NCBI GenBank assembly: GCA_958296405.1
Contig: OY282519.1
Span: 1,782,132-1,846,131 of the forward strand
Direction: 5' to 3'
Source of the DNA: an uncultured Pseudomonadales bacterium
GTDB taxonomy: Bacteria; Pseudomonadota; Gammaproteobacteria; Pseudomonadales; Azotimanducaceae
Length of the DNA: 64,000 bases
Shown: piece by piece, positions 49,605 to 59,339 of the stretch
Numbering within the stretch: position 1 is the first letter of the stretch
How the letters are laid out: each line of letters starts with the position of its first letter
The notes under the pieces: generated by a model
The model's input: only the letters and a program-made list of their open reading frames with translations
Databases searched by the model: none
Told to the model about the DNA's origin: nothing
Position numbers and translations under genes: made by a program

Positions 49605-50480
49605 CTAGACGGCACTCGCCGTAGCGGCCACTTCCGCGGCGAAGTCCTCCGCCGGCTTGTCGATGCCTTCGCCCACCTCGTAGCGGGCGATGCGCCGGCA
49701 AACGGCGCCGGCGTCGCTCAGGAGCGCGCCGACTTTCGTCTTCGGCTCCTTCACGAACGGCTGCTCGGTAAGGCTGAGCTCGGCCAACGTCTTGCGCAGG
49801 CGGCCGGCCACCATCTTCTCGGCGATTTCGGGCGGCTTGCCGCTCTCGATGGCTTGCGCCGTGAGGATGTCGCGCTCCTTGGCGACGAAAGCTTGGTCGA
49901 GATCTTCGGGATTCACCACCCGCGGCGCGGAGGCCGTCACATGCATGGCGATGTCGCGGCCGAGGTCCGCGAGGTCTCCGCCGCCGGTGAGTTCAACCAA
50001 TGCGCCCTTGCGCCGGTCCGTGTGCAGGTAGCTGGCGATCGCGCCATCGGTGGTTTCAAACGTCGTCACGCGGCGCACAGCGATGTTCTCGCCGATCTCC
50101 TGCACGAGGGCTTGGCGGCGCGCGCCCAAGTCTCCGGCGAGCAGGGCGTCTGCATCGTTCGCGGCCGCGTCGAGGGCTGCCGTCGCCACCGCGTCCACGA
50201 AGGCGATGAACTTTTCGTTGCGGGCGGCGAAATCCGTTTCGATGTTCACTTCCGCGATGGTCGCCCGCTTGCCGTCTGGCGTCGCGACGATGGCGAGGAG
50301 CCCTTCCGCGGCGGTGCGGCTGGCCTTGGCGGCGGCTTTGAGCGCGCTCTTCTTGCGCAACTCGTCGATGGCGCGCTCCAAGTCGCCCTCCGCTGCCGTC
50401 AACGCCTTCTTGCAGTCCATCATGCCGAGACCGGTGCGGTCTCGCAGTGCCTTGACGAGCGCTGCCGTCACCTTGGCCAC
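49605..50480 (-). CDS. tsf: Elongation factor Ts
   Basis: EF-Ts exchanges GDP on EF-Tu. The 291-residue protein begins VAKVTAALVKALRDRTGLGM and MDCKKAL, has the core IETDFAARNEKFI motif that contacts EF-Tu, and the DLDQAFVAKERDIL and AGRLRKTLAELSLTEQPFV blocks. GTG 50480 is preferred to TTG 50486 because it leaves 6 nt after GGAGGG and matches homologues. The rpsB stop is only 2 nt upstream, so rpsB-tsf is one operon. Confidence 0.96.
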   Translation of the reverse strand: MAKVTAALVKALRDRTGLGMMDCKKALTAAEGDLERAIDELRKKSALKAAAKASRTAAEGLLAIVATPDGKRATIAEVNIETDFAARNEKFIAFVDAVATAALDAAANDADALLAGDLGARRQALVQEIGENIAVRRVTTFETTDGAIASYLHTDRRKGALVELTGGGDLADLGRDIAMHVTASAPRVVNPEDLDQAFVAKERDILTAQAIESGKPPEIAEKMVAGRLRKTLAELSLTEQPFVKEPKTKVGALLSDAGAVCRRIARYEVGEGIDKPAEDFAAEVAATASAV

Positions 50481-50482
50481 GA

Positions 50483-51358
50483 TCAACCCTCCTCTGGCGC
50501 CGCTGTGGTTGGCGGCGGTGTTGCTGCTGGCGCCGCTGCGGCTGCCGGTGGCGCGGGGGCCGGAGCGGCTGTGGCCGCCGGCGTCGCCGGCGCTGCGACG
50601 CTCGCAGCCGGCGCCGGCTCGACTTCCGGTTCCACCGCACCGTCGGTGAACTCGTCCAGCGCGACATTGCCGGAGGCTTGGTTTGTGCCCGCTTCAATGG
50701 CGTCCGCCACTGCGGTGACGTACAGCCGGATGGCGCGAATGGCGTCATCGTTGCCGGGAATGACGTAGTCGATGCCCGCTGGGTCGCTGTTGGTGTCCAC
50801 CACCGCGATCACCGGGATGCCGAGCTTGTTGGCTTCGGTGACGGCGATGCGCTCATGCTGCACGTCGATGACGAACAGGGCGTCGGGCAGCCCGGCCATG
50901 TCTTTGATGCCGCCCAAGCTCCGCTGCAGCTTCTCCATCACCCGCCGTTTGCTCAACGCTTCCTTCTTGGTCAGCGCCTCGAACGTGCCGTCGACGGATT
51001 GGGTCTCCAAATCCTGCAGGCGGCGGATGGACTGGCGGATCGTCTTATAGTTCGTGAGCATCCCGCCGAGCCAGCGTTGGTCGACATAGGGCATGCCGAC
51101 GCGCTCGGCCTGCTCCCGCACCACCTTCGCCGCGGCGCGCTTGGTGCCAACGAACAGGATTTTGTTCTTGCGGGCGGCCAACGAACGGATGTGCGTGAGC
51201 GCCACATTCAGCGACGGCAGCGACCGTTCCAAGTTGATGATGTGAATCTTGTTGCGGGCGCCGAAGATGTACGGGGCCATCTTCGGGTTCCAAAATCGCG
51301 TCTGGTGGCCGAAGTGTGCGCCGGCCGCCAGCATCTCGCGCATGCCGATGGGTGTCAT
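50483..51358 (-). CDS. rpsB: 30S ribosomal protein S2 with a long Ala/Pro-rich C-terminal tail
   Basis: S2 is a late-assembling protein of the 30S subunit. The 291-residue protein begins [20 protein letters not shown] and has [48 protein letters not shown] and [11 protein letters not shown], all standard. Most S2 proteins end near residue 240; here about 55 extra residues follow, almost wholly alanine, proline and threonine with an acidic start and end. The gene is divergent from map and has an about 210-nt leader, which in other bacteria holds an S2-binding control element. Confidence 0.96.
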   Translation of the reverse strand: MTPIGMREMLAAGAHFGHQTRFWNPKMAPYIFGARNKIHIINLERSLPSLNVALTHIRSLAARKNKILFVGTKRAAAKVVREQAERVGMPYVDQRWLGGMLTNYKTIRQSIRRLQDLETQSVDGTFEALTKKEALSKRRVMEKLQRSLGGIKDMAGLPDALFVIDVQHERIAVTEANKLGIPVIAVVDTNSDPAGIDYVIPGNDDAIRAIRLYVTAVADAIEAGTNQASGNVALDEFTDGAVEPEVEPAPAASVAAPATPAATAAPAPAPPAAAAAPAATPPPTTAAPEEG

Positions 51359-51576
51359 GATTGTCTCCGGGTTGTTGCTTACGCGCGGCGCGTTGCCGGA
51401 TCCGACGCGCCGCCTTAAGCGGTGCGCCCACCCGCGGCAACCTCAAGGCGCCACGCGCGATGTTGTGCCGGACGTTCAGCCAACGGAGCGAGCCAACGCC
51501 ATCCGGCGGGGCGCGAGCTCGCATCCCACGCCGACGCCATGTGCCGCCGGCGGCGAGTTCCATAGGAAGCGGCACT

Positions 51577-51582
51577 CTTATA
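51577..51582 (-). promoter_or_regulatory. Probable -10 of the rpsB-tsf promoter
   Basis: On the minus strand GGTATAAGA contains TATAAG (51582 to 51577), giving a predicted leader of about 210 nt before rpsB. The same AT-rich patch reads TATACC on the plus strand and may also serve map. No clear -35 is seen. Confidence 0.4.
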
Positions 51583-51624
51583 CCATAACCGCCCCGCATT
51601 CGAGAAGGTGGCAGCAGCCCTTCC

Positions 51625-52470
51625 ATGCCCCGCACCCATCAGGCTGCCAGCACGCGCATCGTGGCCCCGGCCCGCAAGAGCGCGGCGGAAATCGAGAAGA
51701 TGCGCGTTGCCGGCCAACTCGCCGCCAGCGTCTTGGAGATGATTGGCGAGTTCGTGGTGTCTGGCGTTTCCACGGCCGAGCTGGACCGGCGCTGCCATGA
51801 TTTCATCGTCAACGACTTGGCGTGTCGCCCGGCGCCGCTCAACTACCGCGCCTCCGCACATCAGCCGCCCTTTCCCAAGTCCATCTGCACATCCGTGAAC
51901 CATGTGGTGTGCCACGGCATCCCTTCCGAGAGCAAAGTTCTGCGTCGCGGCGACATCGTGAACATCGACGTGACCGTGGTGAAGGATGGCTGGCACGGCG
52001 ACACGAGCAAGATGTTCTTCGTCGGCGAGCCGAGCGTGTTGGCGAAGCGTCTGGTGCGCGTGTGCCAAGAGTGCCTGTACATCGGCATCGAGCAGGTGCG
52101 GCCGGGCGCGGCGCTCGGCGACATTGGCGCGGCGATACAGCAGCATGCGGAGCGGCATCGTTTCTCCGTGGTGCGCGAGTATGGCGGCCACGGCATTGGG
52201 CGCGTTTTCCACGAGGAACCGCAAGTGCTGCACTACGGCCGGCGCGGCGTCGGCGCGCGGCTCGAACCCGGCATGACATTCACCATCGAGCCGATGATCA
52301 ATGCCGGCGCCCACCCGGTGAAGACGCTCAAGGATCGCTGGACCGTCGTCACCAAGGATCATCGGCCGTCAGCGCAGTGGGAGCACACCTTGGTTGTGAC
52401 GGACGCTGGCGCCGAGGTGCTGACGCGCCGCCGCGAGGAAACGGCCTTCGGGGCAAGCGGTTCCCTTTGA
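51625..52470 (+). CDS. map: Type I methionine aminopeptidase
   Basis: MAP removes the initiator methionine from nascent proteins using two metal ions. The 281-residue protein has the metal ligands and catalytic histidines in VVCHGIPS, GDIVNIDVTVVKDGWHGDTS, GGHGIGRVFHEEP, FTIEPMI and WEHTLVV. It has about 20 more N-terminal residues than E. coli MAP; a later start is possible. It is divergent from rpsB, as in E. coli, and its TGA overlaps the glnD TTG start. Confidence 0.95.
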   Translation: MPRTHQAASTRIVAPARKSAAEIEKMRVAGQLAASVLEMIGEFVVSGVSTAELDRRCHDFIVNDLACRPAPLNYRASAHQPPFPKSICTSVNHVVCHGIPSESKVLRRGDIVNIDVTVVKDGWHGDTSKMFFVGEPSVLAKRLVRVCQECLYIGIEQVRPGAALGDIGAAIQQHAERHRFSVVREYGGHGIGRVFHEEPQVLHYGRRGVGARLEPGMTFTIEPMINAGAHPVKTLKDRWTVVTKDHRPSAQWEHTLVVTDAGAEVLTRRREETAFGASGSL

Positions 52471-55106
52471 GCCGTTCGCCAGACCCGGCCGCGTTGCGCC
52501 GCCGCATCGACCTTGCGGATGCGAAACTCGCCGAGCGCATCTGGCAAGGTGTGGACGCGCAAGCGCTGGTGGCGAAGCGGGCGCGTTTTTTTGATGCATT
52601 CTTGGCGGAAATCTGGCAACACGCATTCGAGGGCAGGGAAGACTTAGCGCTCCTCGCCGTCGGCGGCTACGGCCGCGGCGAACTGCATCCGCAGTCAGAC
52701 ATCGACCTCCTGATTCTCGTGCGCCGCCGCGGGCAAGGCGCGGAGGACATCGCCTCGTTCGTGCGCTTGTTGTGGGATTTGCGGCTCGACATCGGCCACA
52801 GCGTGCGCACCGTGGCCGAATGCAAGGGCGAGGCGGCGCGGGACATCACCGTCGCCACGGCGCTGTTGGAACGGCGGCGCCTGAGCGGTTCCGAAGCGCT
52901 GTGCGCCAAGCTGGACCGGGCGCTGGCTTCGCCCCGGGTGTGGCCGAGCCGCGCCTTCTTTGCCGCCAAGCGCGAAGAGCAGGAGCGCCGCCACGCCCAG
53001 TTCGACGACGTGGATTACAACTTGGAGCCGAACATCAAGGGTGCCCCAGGCGGCTTGCGGGACATTCAGACCATCGGCTGGATCACGCAGCGCCACATCG
53101 GCGCTTCAGACTTGGCGGAACTGACGCGGCGCGGTTTCCTCACGCCCCAGGAGCGGGACTGGCTCGCCGCCGGGCGCAGCTTCCTCTGCAAGGTGCGCTT
53201 TGGCCTGCATGTCGTCGCTGGACGCCGGGAAGATCGCTTGCTGCTCGATCATCAGCGCGAATTGGCGGAGCGCTTTGGCTATTGCGACACGCCGGCGCAG
53301 CTCGCCGTCGAACAGTTCATGCACGATTACTATCGCCATGTGCTGGCGCTGCGCGAAGTCAACGACATCCTCTTGCAGCACTTCGACGAGGCGCTGCCGC
53401 GCGCCAAGTGGCGGCGGGCCAAGATCGAGCCGGTGAACGCGCGCTTCCAAGTACATAACAACTACATGGAAACGACGTCGCCGGACGTGTTCGAGAACGA
53501 ACCGGCGGCGCTCATTGAGCTGTTCGTCATCATGGCGAACCGCCAAGACATCGCTGGCGTGCGCGCCGCGACCATTCGCCTCATCCGCGACAACTTGGAG
53601 CTCATCGACGACGAGTTTCGCCGCAACGCCAAAGTCACCGGCTATTTCATCGACCTGCTGCGCGCGCCATACACTTTGGTCAGCCAACTCACGCGGATGC
53701 GGCGCTACGGCATCTTGGGGCGCTACATCCCGGAGTTCGGGCGCATCGTCGGGCAGATGCAGCACGATCTGTTCCACATCTACACGGTGGATGCGCACAC
53801 CATGATGGTGATTCGCAACATGCGGCGCTTTCGCTACGCCGAGAGCCAAGCGCAGTATCCGTTGGCGTGGCAGTGCGTGCGCGACATTCCGAAGATCGAA
53901 CTGCTCTACATCGCTGGGTTCTTCCATGATTTGGGCAAGGGGCGCGGCGGCAACCACTCTGAGCTTGGCGCGCGGGACGTGGCGGCGTTCTGCGAACGCC
54001 ACGGCTTGGGTGGCGAGGACACGCAGTTGGTGGAGTGGCTGGTGCGTTCGCACCTCATCATGTCCACCACGGCGCAGCGCAAGGACATCAACGATCCAGA
54101 CGTGATTCACCAATTCGCCGAGGAGGTGCAAACGCCAAATCGCCTCAACTATCTGTATGTGCTCACCATCGCGGACATCATGGCGACCAATCCCACCCTG
54201 TGGAACAGTTGGCGGGCAACGCTGTTGGGCCAGCTCTACACGGAGACGGCGAAGGCGCTCCATCGCGGGCTTGAGGAGCGGCGCGACCGGGCGCACGAAG
54301 TGGCTGGGCGCAAGGCGGCGGCGCTTGCGGCGCTTGCCCAGCGCGGGATGCCGCGCGAGCGCGCGTTGGCGCTGTGGGACGACCCAGATGACGAACTGTT
54401 CCTGCGCCATTCAGAGGAACAGTTGGCGGCCATCACCTGTGCCATTGACGAGCACGATCTGGACAAAGGGCCGCTGGCGCTCATCTTCGATGTCGCCGGC
54501 CAAGGCAGCGGGGAAGGCGTGACGGAGATCTTCATCTACGCGCACGACCGTCCGCATCTGTTCGCGGCAAGCGCAATCACGCTCGATGCGCTCAACCTGC
54601 AGATTCACGACGCGAGCATCAGCACCACGGCGAGCGGCCTCTGCTTCAACTCTTATGTCACGCTCGATGAGGCGGGCCGCCCGATTGGCCGCGACGCCAC
54701 GCGCTGCAATCGCGTTCGCGCTGCCTTGGTGAAGCGGCTCGCGGCGCCCAACCCCCGGCGCGGCGCGCCGCGGCGGCGCGTTGCGCGGCGGCTGCGGCAG
54801 TTTGTCATCCCCACGGAGGCGACGTTGACCACCGCGCCCGGCGCCGCGTCCAGCACGCTGCGCGTCGTCTGTTCAGACCGGCCGGGGTTGCTCGCCCGCC
54901 TCGGGCTGTTGTTCGTGAAACTCGGCATCGTCGTGTTGCGCGCCCGCATCACGACGCTGGGCGAGCGCGTGGAGGATGTGTTCGAGATTGGCGCAATTGC
55001 AGACGCCGCGGAGCGGGAGCGCATCGCGGAGACGATACGGACGCGGCTAGATGCCGCCATTGCGGAGTACGGAAGCGCGGACGAGGCGCATGAATCCGCA
55101 GCTTGA
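52467..55106 (+). CDS. glnD: Bifunctional uridylyltransferase/uridylyl-removing enzyme GlnD
   Basis: GlnD senses glutamine and adds or removes UMP on PII proteins, controlling nitrogen assimilation. The 879-residue protein has the nucleotidyltransferase motif GGYGRGELHPQSDIDLLIL, a helical adaptor with NIKGAPGGLRDIQTIGW, the HD phosphohydrolase motif FHDLGKGRGGNHS, and two C-terminal ACT domains (one near IFIYAHDRPHLFAASA, one near VCSDRPGLLARLGLLF). TTG 52467 is the likely start, overlapping the map stop; longer upstream frames are shadows of map. It overlaps dapC by 17 nt. Confidence 0.96.
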   Translation: MSRSPDPAALRRRIDLADAKLAERIWQGVDAQALVAKRARFFDAFLAEIWQHAFEGREDLALLAVGGYGRGELHPQSDIDLLILVRRRGQGAEDIASFVRLLWDLRLDIGHSVRTVAECKGEAARDITVATALLERRRLSGSEALCAKLDRALASPRVWPSRAFFAAKREEQERRHAQFDDVDYNLEPNIKGAPGGLRDIQTIGWITQRHIGASDLAELTRRGFLTPQERDWLAAGRSFLCKVRFGLHVVAGRREDRLLLDHQRELAERFGYCDTPAQLAVEQFMHDYYRHVLALREVNDILLQHFDEALPRAKWRRAKIEPVNARFQVHNNYMETTSPDVFENEPAALIELFVIMANRQDIAGVRAATIRLIRDNLELIDDEFRRNAKVTGYFIDLLRAPYTLVSQLTRMRRYGILGRYIPEFGRIVGQMQHDLFHIYTVDAHTMMVIRNMRRFRYAESQAQYPLAWQCVRDIPKIELLYIAGFFHDLGKGRGGNHSELGARDVAAFCERHGLGGEDTQLVEWLVRSHLIMSTTAQRKDINDPDVIHQFAEEVQTPNRLNYLYVLTIADIMATNPTLWNSWRATLLGQLYTETAKALHRGLEERRDRAHEVAGRKAAALAALAQRGMPRERALALWDDPDDELFLRHSEEQLAAITCAIDEHDLDKGPLALIFDVAGQGSGEGVTEIFIYAHDRPHLFAASAITLDALNLQIHDASISTTASGLCFNSYVTLDEAGRPIGRDATRCNRVRAALVKRLAAPNPRRGAPRRRVARRLRQFVIPTEATLTTAPGAASSTLRVVCSDRPGLLARLGLLFVKLGIVVLRARITTLGERVEDVFEIGAIADAAERERIAETIRTRLDAAIAEYGSADEAHESAA

Positions 55107-56298
55107 GCGCCTCGCGCCGTATCCGTTCGAGCGGCTTGCGGCGTTGCTCGCAGAGGTGTGCCCGCCGCCCGGTCTAGCCCACATCCCGCTGCAGATCGGC
55201 GAGCCGCGCCATGCGCCGCCGCCGTTCGCCGTCGCAGCGCTTCAGGATCAAGCGGCCTTGGTCGCGGGCTTGCGAGGTTATCCGCCGACGCGGGGCGGCG
55301 TGGCGCTGCGCGAGGCCATCGCGGGATGGCTCGCAAGGCGGTTCGGCGCGCGGGTGGATGCCGAGACGCAGGTGCTGCCGGTGAACGGCACCCGCGAGGC
55401 GCTGTTTTCGTTTGGCCAAGCGGTGCTGTCTGGCGCGCCGGGCAGCCGCGCGATGATGCCGAATCCGTTCTATCAGATCTACGAGGGGGCGGCGTTGCTG
55501 CGCGGCGCCACGCCGTGCCATGTGGCGTGCCGCGCCGAGTCTGCCTGGCTGCCAGACTTCGACGCCATCGACGCGGCAACGTGGCGCGCCACCGAGCTTT
55601 GCTATCTGTGCTCGCCCGGCAACCCGACCGGCGCCGTGCTGCCGCAAACCGAGCTCGAGCGGCTCATCGAGCGCGCGCACCGCTACGATTTCGTCATCGC
55701 CGCGGACGAGTGTTATTCCGAGATCCACCACGGCGAGGCGCCGCCAGCAGGGCTCCTGCAGGCAGCGGCAGCGCTCGGCGCGCCAGACTTCAAGCGCTGC
55801 GTCGTCTTCCACAGCCTGTCGAAGCGTTCCAATCTGCCGGGCCTGCGCTCCGGCTTCGTGGCCGGAGACGCCGAACTGTTGGAGCGCTACTTCCTCTATC
55901 GCACCTACCACGGCTGCGCGATGCCGGCGCATGCGCAGGCGGCGAGCGCGCTCGCGTGGGGCGACGAAGCCCATGTGGTTGAGAACCGGGCGCGGTATCG
56001 GGCGAAGTTCGATGCCGTCATGCCGATCTTGGGCGATGCGTTGCAGGTGGCGCAGCCGAGCGCCGCCTTCTACCTGTGGCCGCGGGTGTGGGATGACGAC
56101 GAGGCGTTCGCGCGGGCGCTGTACGCGCAGCAGCACGTCACGGTGATGCCGGGGCGCTACTTGGGCCGCGGCCAGGGCAGCGCCAACCCAGGAGCAGGCC
56201 GGGTGCGCATCGCCTTGGTGGGTGAAGTGGATGAATGTGTGGCCGCGGCGCGGCGCATCTGCGAGTTCGTCGCCGCCAACGGCGCCGGCAAGGGCTAG
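55090..56298 (+). CDS. dapC: Succinyldiaminopimelate aminotransferase DapC
   Basis: A PLP-dependent class I/II aminotransferase making N-succinyl-diaminopimelate. The 402-residue protein begins MNPQLERLAPYPFERLAAL, has the family-typical IPLQIGEPRHAPP, SPGNPTGAV, ADECYSEIHH and the PLP lysine in FHSLSKRSNLPGLRSGF. Fold type is certain; DapC is assigned from the N-terminal pattern and its place before dapD and dapE of the same pathway. ATG 55090 lies inside the glnD end. Confidence 0.92.
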   Translation: MNPQLERLAPYPFERLAALLAEVCPPPGLAHIPLQIGEPRHAPPPFAVAALQDQAALVAGLRGYPPTRGGVALREAIAGWLARRFGARVDAETQVLPVNGTREALFSFGQAVLSGAPGSRAMMPNPFYQIYEGAALLRGATPCHVACRAESAWLPDFDAIDAATWRATELCYLCSPGNPTGAVLPQTELERLIERAHRYDFVIAADECYSEIHHGEAPPAGLLQAAAALGAPDFKRCVVFHSLSKRSNLPGLRSGFVAGDAELLERYFLYRTYHGCAMPAHAQAASALAWGDEAHVVENRARYRAKFDAVMPILGDALQVAQPSAAFYLWPRVWDDDEAFARALYAQQHVTVMPGRYLGRGQGSANPGAGRVRIALVGEVDECVAAARRICEFVAANGAGKG

Positions 56299-56373
56299 CC
56301 GAGCACTCGGCGCAGCGCTCCGGCGGGAACTGCGATTGGTGTAGGTTACGCGCCCATTGGCGAGGAGATGAGG

Positions 56374-57405
56374 ATGAGCGATCTGTTTGCATTCGGCATG
56401 GGCGTGGCCACGGCGAACGCCGCCGGCGAGCCGCTCGATGTCTGGTTTCCGGCGCCGCTGAAGCCTGTTGACGCAGCCGCAGGCGCGGCCATTGCCGGTG
56501 CGGTGGGGGAGTTCGGCGCCGGGCGGCGCGTGGCAGCTGTGCGCGGCGATGCCGCCGCAGCCTTGGCCGCAGAGCTTGAAGCCGCCGGCGGCGCCCAGGG
56601 GGCGCACCAGATGCTGGCCGAGCTGGATTGCCCTCTCGTCGCGGTCGCCCTCGAGGCGGATGCCCCAATCCGCTCCGCCGCGGAGGCGTATCTCAAGCTG
56701 CATCTGCTTTCGCATCGGCTGGCGCTGCCCAACACGTTGAACTTGGATGGCCTCTTCGAGCACATGCCGACGGTGGCGTGGACGAGCGCCGGGCCCATCG
56801 ATCCGCAGGAGTTGCCGCGCCGCATCGCCGCGGCGCGGGCGACCGGCGCCCCGCTCACCGTGCATGGCGTGGACAAGTTCCCGCGCATGACGGATTACGT
56901 TGTGCCGAGCGGCGTGCGCATCGCGGATGCGAGCCGCGTGCGCTTAGGCGCCTACCTTGGCGAGGGCACCACGGTGATGCACGAGGGCTTCCTCAACTTC
57001 AACGCCGGCGCGTTGGGCCCGAACATGGTGGAAGGGCGCGTGTCGCAAGGCGTCGTGCTGGGCGCGAATACCGATCTCGGCGGCAGCGCAAGCACCATGG
57101 GCACGCTCGCTGGCGGTGGGCAGATCGTCATCTCCATCGGTGAGCGCTGCTTGATCGGCGCCAACGCCGGCTGCGGCATTCCGCTGGGCGATCGTTGCAC
57201 GATCGAAGCCGGGCTGTACATCACCGCCGGCGCCGTCGTTCAAGTGCTGGACGAGGCCGGCGCGGTGGTGCGCACGGTCAAGGCGCGCGAGCTCGCCGGG
57301 CAAAGCGACATGCTGTTCATTCGCCACAGCGGAAGCGGCGCCGTGCAATGCCGCACCAATCGCGCCGCCATTGCCCTGAATCCCAAGCTGCATGTCCACA
57401 ACTGA
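56374..57405 (+). CDS. dapD: 2,3,4,5-tetrahydropyridine-2,6-dicarboxylate N-succinyltransferase
   Basis: DapD transfers succinyl from succinyl-CoA to tetrahydrodipicolinate, the step between DapB and DapC. The 343-residue protein is the longer DapD form, starting [18 protein letters not shown]. It has a left-handed beta-helix core rich in hexapeptide repeats ([17 protein letters not shown], then [19 protein letters not shown] and [14 protein letters not shown]). ATG 56374 is preferred to 56368 because GAGGAG then sits 6 nt upstream. dapE overlaps its end by 14 nt. Confidence 0.95.
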   Translation: MSDLFAFGMGVATANAAGEPLDVWFPAPLKPVDAAAGAAIAGAVGEFGAGRRVAAVRGDAAAALAAELEAAGGAQGAHQMLAELDCPLVAVALEADAPIRSAAEAYLKLHLLSHRLALPNTLNLDGLFEHMPTVAWTSAGPIDPQELPRRIAAARATGAPLTVHGVDKFPRMTDYVVPSGVRIADASRVRLGAYLGEGTTVMHEGFLNFNAGALGPNMVEGRVSQGVVLGANTDLGGSASTMGTLAGGGQIVISIGERCLIGANAGCGIPLGDRCTIEAGLYITAGAVVQVLDEAGAVVRTVKARELAGQSDMLFIRHSGSGAVQCRTNRAAIALNPKLHVHN

Positions 57406-58555
57406 CGCGCGGCTCACTGCGGAGGTGTTGCGCCTCACCGAAGAGTTGGTGCGCCGCCCATCGGTGACGCCCGAAGACGCCGGCTGTCAAGCGCTCCTCA
57501 TGGACGCCTTGGCGCCCCTCGGCTTCGTCGTTGAATCGATGCCGTTCGGGGATGTGTCCAATTTCTGGGCGCGGCGCGGCACGGCGGCGCCGCTGTTGAC
57601 ATTCGCTGGACACACGGATGTCGTGCCCACCGGCCCCGCGTCGGCGTGGTCGTCGCCGCCGTTCGAGCCGACGCTGCGTGGCGGCGCACTTTGGGGGCGG
57701 GGTGCCGCGGACATGAAGGCGAGTCTTGCCGCGATGCTGGTCGCCACCCGGCGGTTCGTGGCGAGCCACCCGCACCACGTTGGGTCGCTGGCCTTCCTGG
57801 TGACGAGCGACGAGGAAGGCGTGGCGGTGGACGGCACCGCGCAGGTGGTGAAAGCGCTTGGGCGCCGCGGCGAGCGCATCGACTGGTGCGTGGTGGGCGA
57901 ACCGTCTTCGAGCGAGCGTTTGGGCGACGTGATGCGCGTGGGGCGGCGCGGCTCCTTGAATGGCGCGCTCCGCGTGCAGGGCACCCAAGGCCATGTCGCT
58001 TACCCGGACAAGGCGCTGAACCCCATCCATGCCGCGATGGGCGCCCTCGATGCCTTGGCGCGACGGCAGTGGGATGCCGGCAATGCGTTCTTTCCGCCCA
58101 CTGGCTTTCAGATTTCCAACATCGCCGCGGGCACCGGCGCGGCCAACGTCATTCCGAACGCGCTCGACGCGCAATTCAACTTTCGCTTCAACACCGAACA
58201 GACCGTGGCCAGCCTCAAGGCCCAAGTGGAAGGCATCCTGGCGGAGCGGTTGGCTGCGCCCCATGAACTCGAGTGGAGCGTTTCGGGGTTGCCGTTTCTC
58301 ACCGAACCGGGGGTGCTCACCGACGCCGTGATCGCGGCAGTGGAGGAGGTCGCCGGCATCACGCCGGAGCAATCCACTGGCGGCGGCACGTCCGATGGCC
58401 GCTTCATCGCGCCGACGGGTGCGCAGGTGGTGGAACTGGGGCCCATCAACGCCTCGATTCACAAGATCGACGAGTGCGTCGCCGCGGCGGACTTGGCGCC
58501 GCTGGCGCGCATCTACGAGAGCATCCTGCGCCGCTTGCTGCCACCGGCGGCGTGA
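57392..58555 (+). CDS. dapE: Succinyl-diaminopimelate desuccinylase
   Basis: DapE removes succinate to give LL-diaminopimelate, using two zinc ions. The 387-residue protein has ligand and catalytic motifs [42 protein letters not shown] and a final [11 protein letters not shown] with the last zinc histidine. The order glnD-dapC-dapD-dapE packs three consecutive pathway steps with overlapping genes. gspN follows within 4 nt. Confidence 0.96.
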   Translation: MSTTDARLTAEVLRLTEELVRRPSVTPEDAGCQALLMDALAPLGFVVESMPFGDVSNFWARRGTAAPLLTFAGHTDVVPTGPASAWSSPPFEPTLRGGALWGRGAADMKASLAAMLVATRRFVASHPHHVGSLAFLVTSDEEGVAVDGTAQVVKALGRRGERIDWCVVGEPSSSERLGDVMRVGRRGSLNGALRVQGTQGHVAYPDKALNPIHAAMGALDALARRQWDAGNAFFPPTGFQISNIAAGTGAANVIPNALDAQFNFRFNTEQTVASLKAQVEGILAERLAAPHELEWSVSGLPFLTEPGVLTDAVIAAVEEVAGITPEQSTGGGTSDGRFIAPTGAQVVELGPINASIHKIDECVAAADLAPLARIYESILRRLLPPAA

Positions 58556-58558
58556 GCC

Positions 58559-59284
58559 GTGCGCGCAGCCTTGGTCGCTTTGGCGGGCGTGACGGCGTTT
58601 GCCGCGGCTGCACTCTACTTCGCCCCGGCGGCGCTCGTGGTGGACGCCGTGCCGGCGGCGGCGCGGCTCACGCAGCTGGAAGGCCGCGTTTGGCATGGCG
58701 CCGGGCGGCTCGCGTACAACGAGCGCGACATGGGGCGGCTGACATGGCGCTTCGACCCGGGCGCACTCCGGGACGGCGCCTTGGGGCTCTCTTGGCGCCT
58801 CGCCGATGCCTCCGTCACGCTTGCCGGCACGGTGCGCGCGACTGTGGCGGACGTGGCTGTGCGCGCGGAGGGGGCGGTGCAGGAAGCGGCCATCGATCGC
58901 ATGCTGCTGCCGTACCACATCGATTTGGGCGGCGCCATTGCCATCGCGGATGTGGATTTGCGCTTGAGCCACGACCTGCGGCCCTTGGGCGGCGCCGGAA
59001 CCCTGCGCTGGGAGGGGGGTGCGGTGCGCTATCGGCTGGCGGGCGAGCGCCACTTCGCCACGCTGCCGCCCATGGTTGCGGAGGTGGCAGTTGCGGCTGG
59101 CGAGGGGCGCCTAGTGGTGAACGCCGAAGATGCGCCGACGCCGCTTATCGTCGCGCGCGTTGACGCCGCGGGTTGGGCGCACATCGGCATCACCCAACGA
59201 TTCACTGAGCTGGCCGGGCTGCCGTGGCCGGGCCGCAGGGCGCCGGCCGATGTGGTGTTGGAGGTGAGCGAATTGTTGCTGTAG
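58559..59284 (+). CDS. gspN: Type II secretion system protein N
   Basis: GspN is an accessory inner-membrane protein of type II secretion with one N-terminal anchor and a periplasmic beta-rich part. The 241-residue protein starts VRAALVALAGVTAFAAAALY, then carries VVDAVPAAARLTQLEGRVWH, a pattern typical of GspN, and LTWRFDPGALRDGALGLSW. It starts GTG 3 nt after the dapE stop. gspC and gspD follow; the remaining gsp genes are not in the window. Confidence 0.85.
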   Translation: MRAALVALAGVTAFAAAALYFAPAALVVDAVPAAARLTQLEGRVWHGAGRLAYNERDMGRLTWRFDPGALRDGALGLSWRLADASVTLAGTVRATVADVAVRAEGAVQEAAIDRMLLPYHIDLGGAIAIADVDLRLSHDLRPLGGAGTLRWEGGAVRYRLAGERHFATLPPMVAEVAVAAGEGRLVVNAEDAPTPLIVARVDAAGWAHIGITQRFTELAGLPWPGRRAPADVVLEVSELLL

Positions 59285-59339
59285 GCATCACGCCGCACGG
59301 GCGGGCCGTGCGCGGCCCCGGCGGAGGGGGGAGAGGCGC

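Noticed and set aside
51822-52466. Long N-terminal extension of the glnD frame through map
   Set aside because: This part is out of frame with map and shows no domain; GlnD homologues start near 52467.
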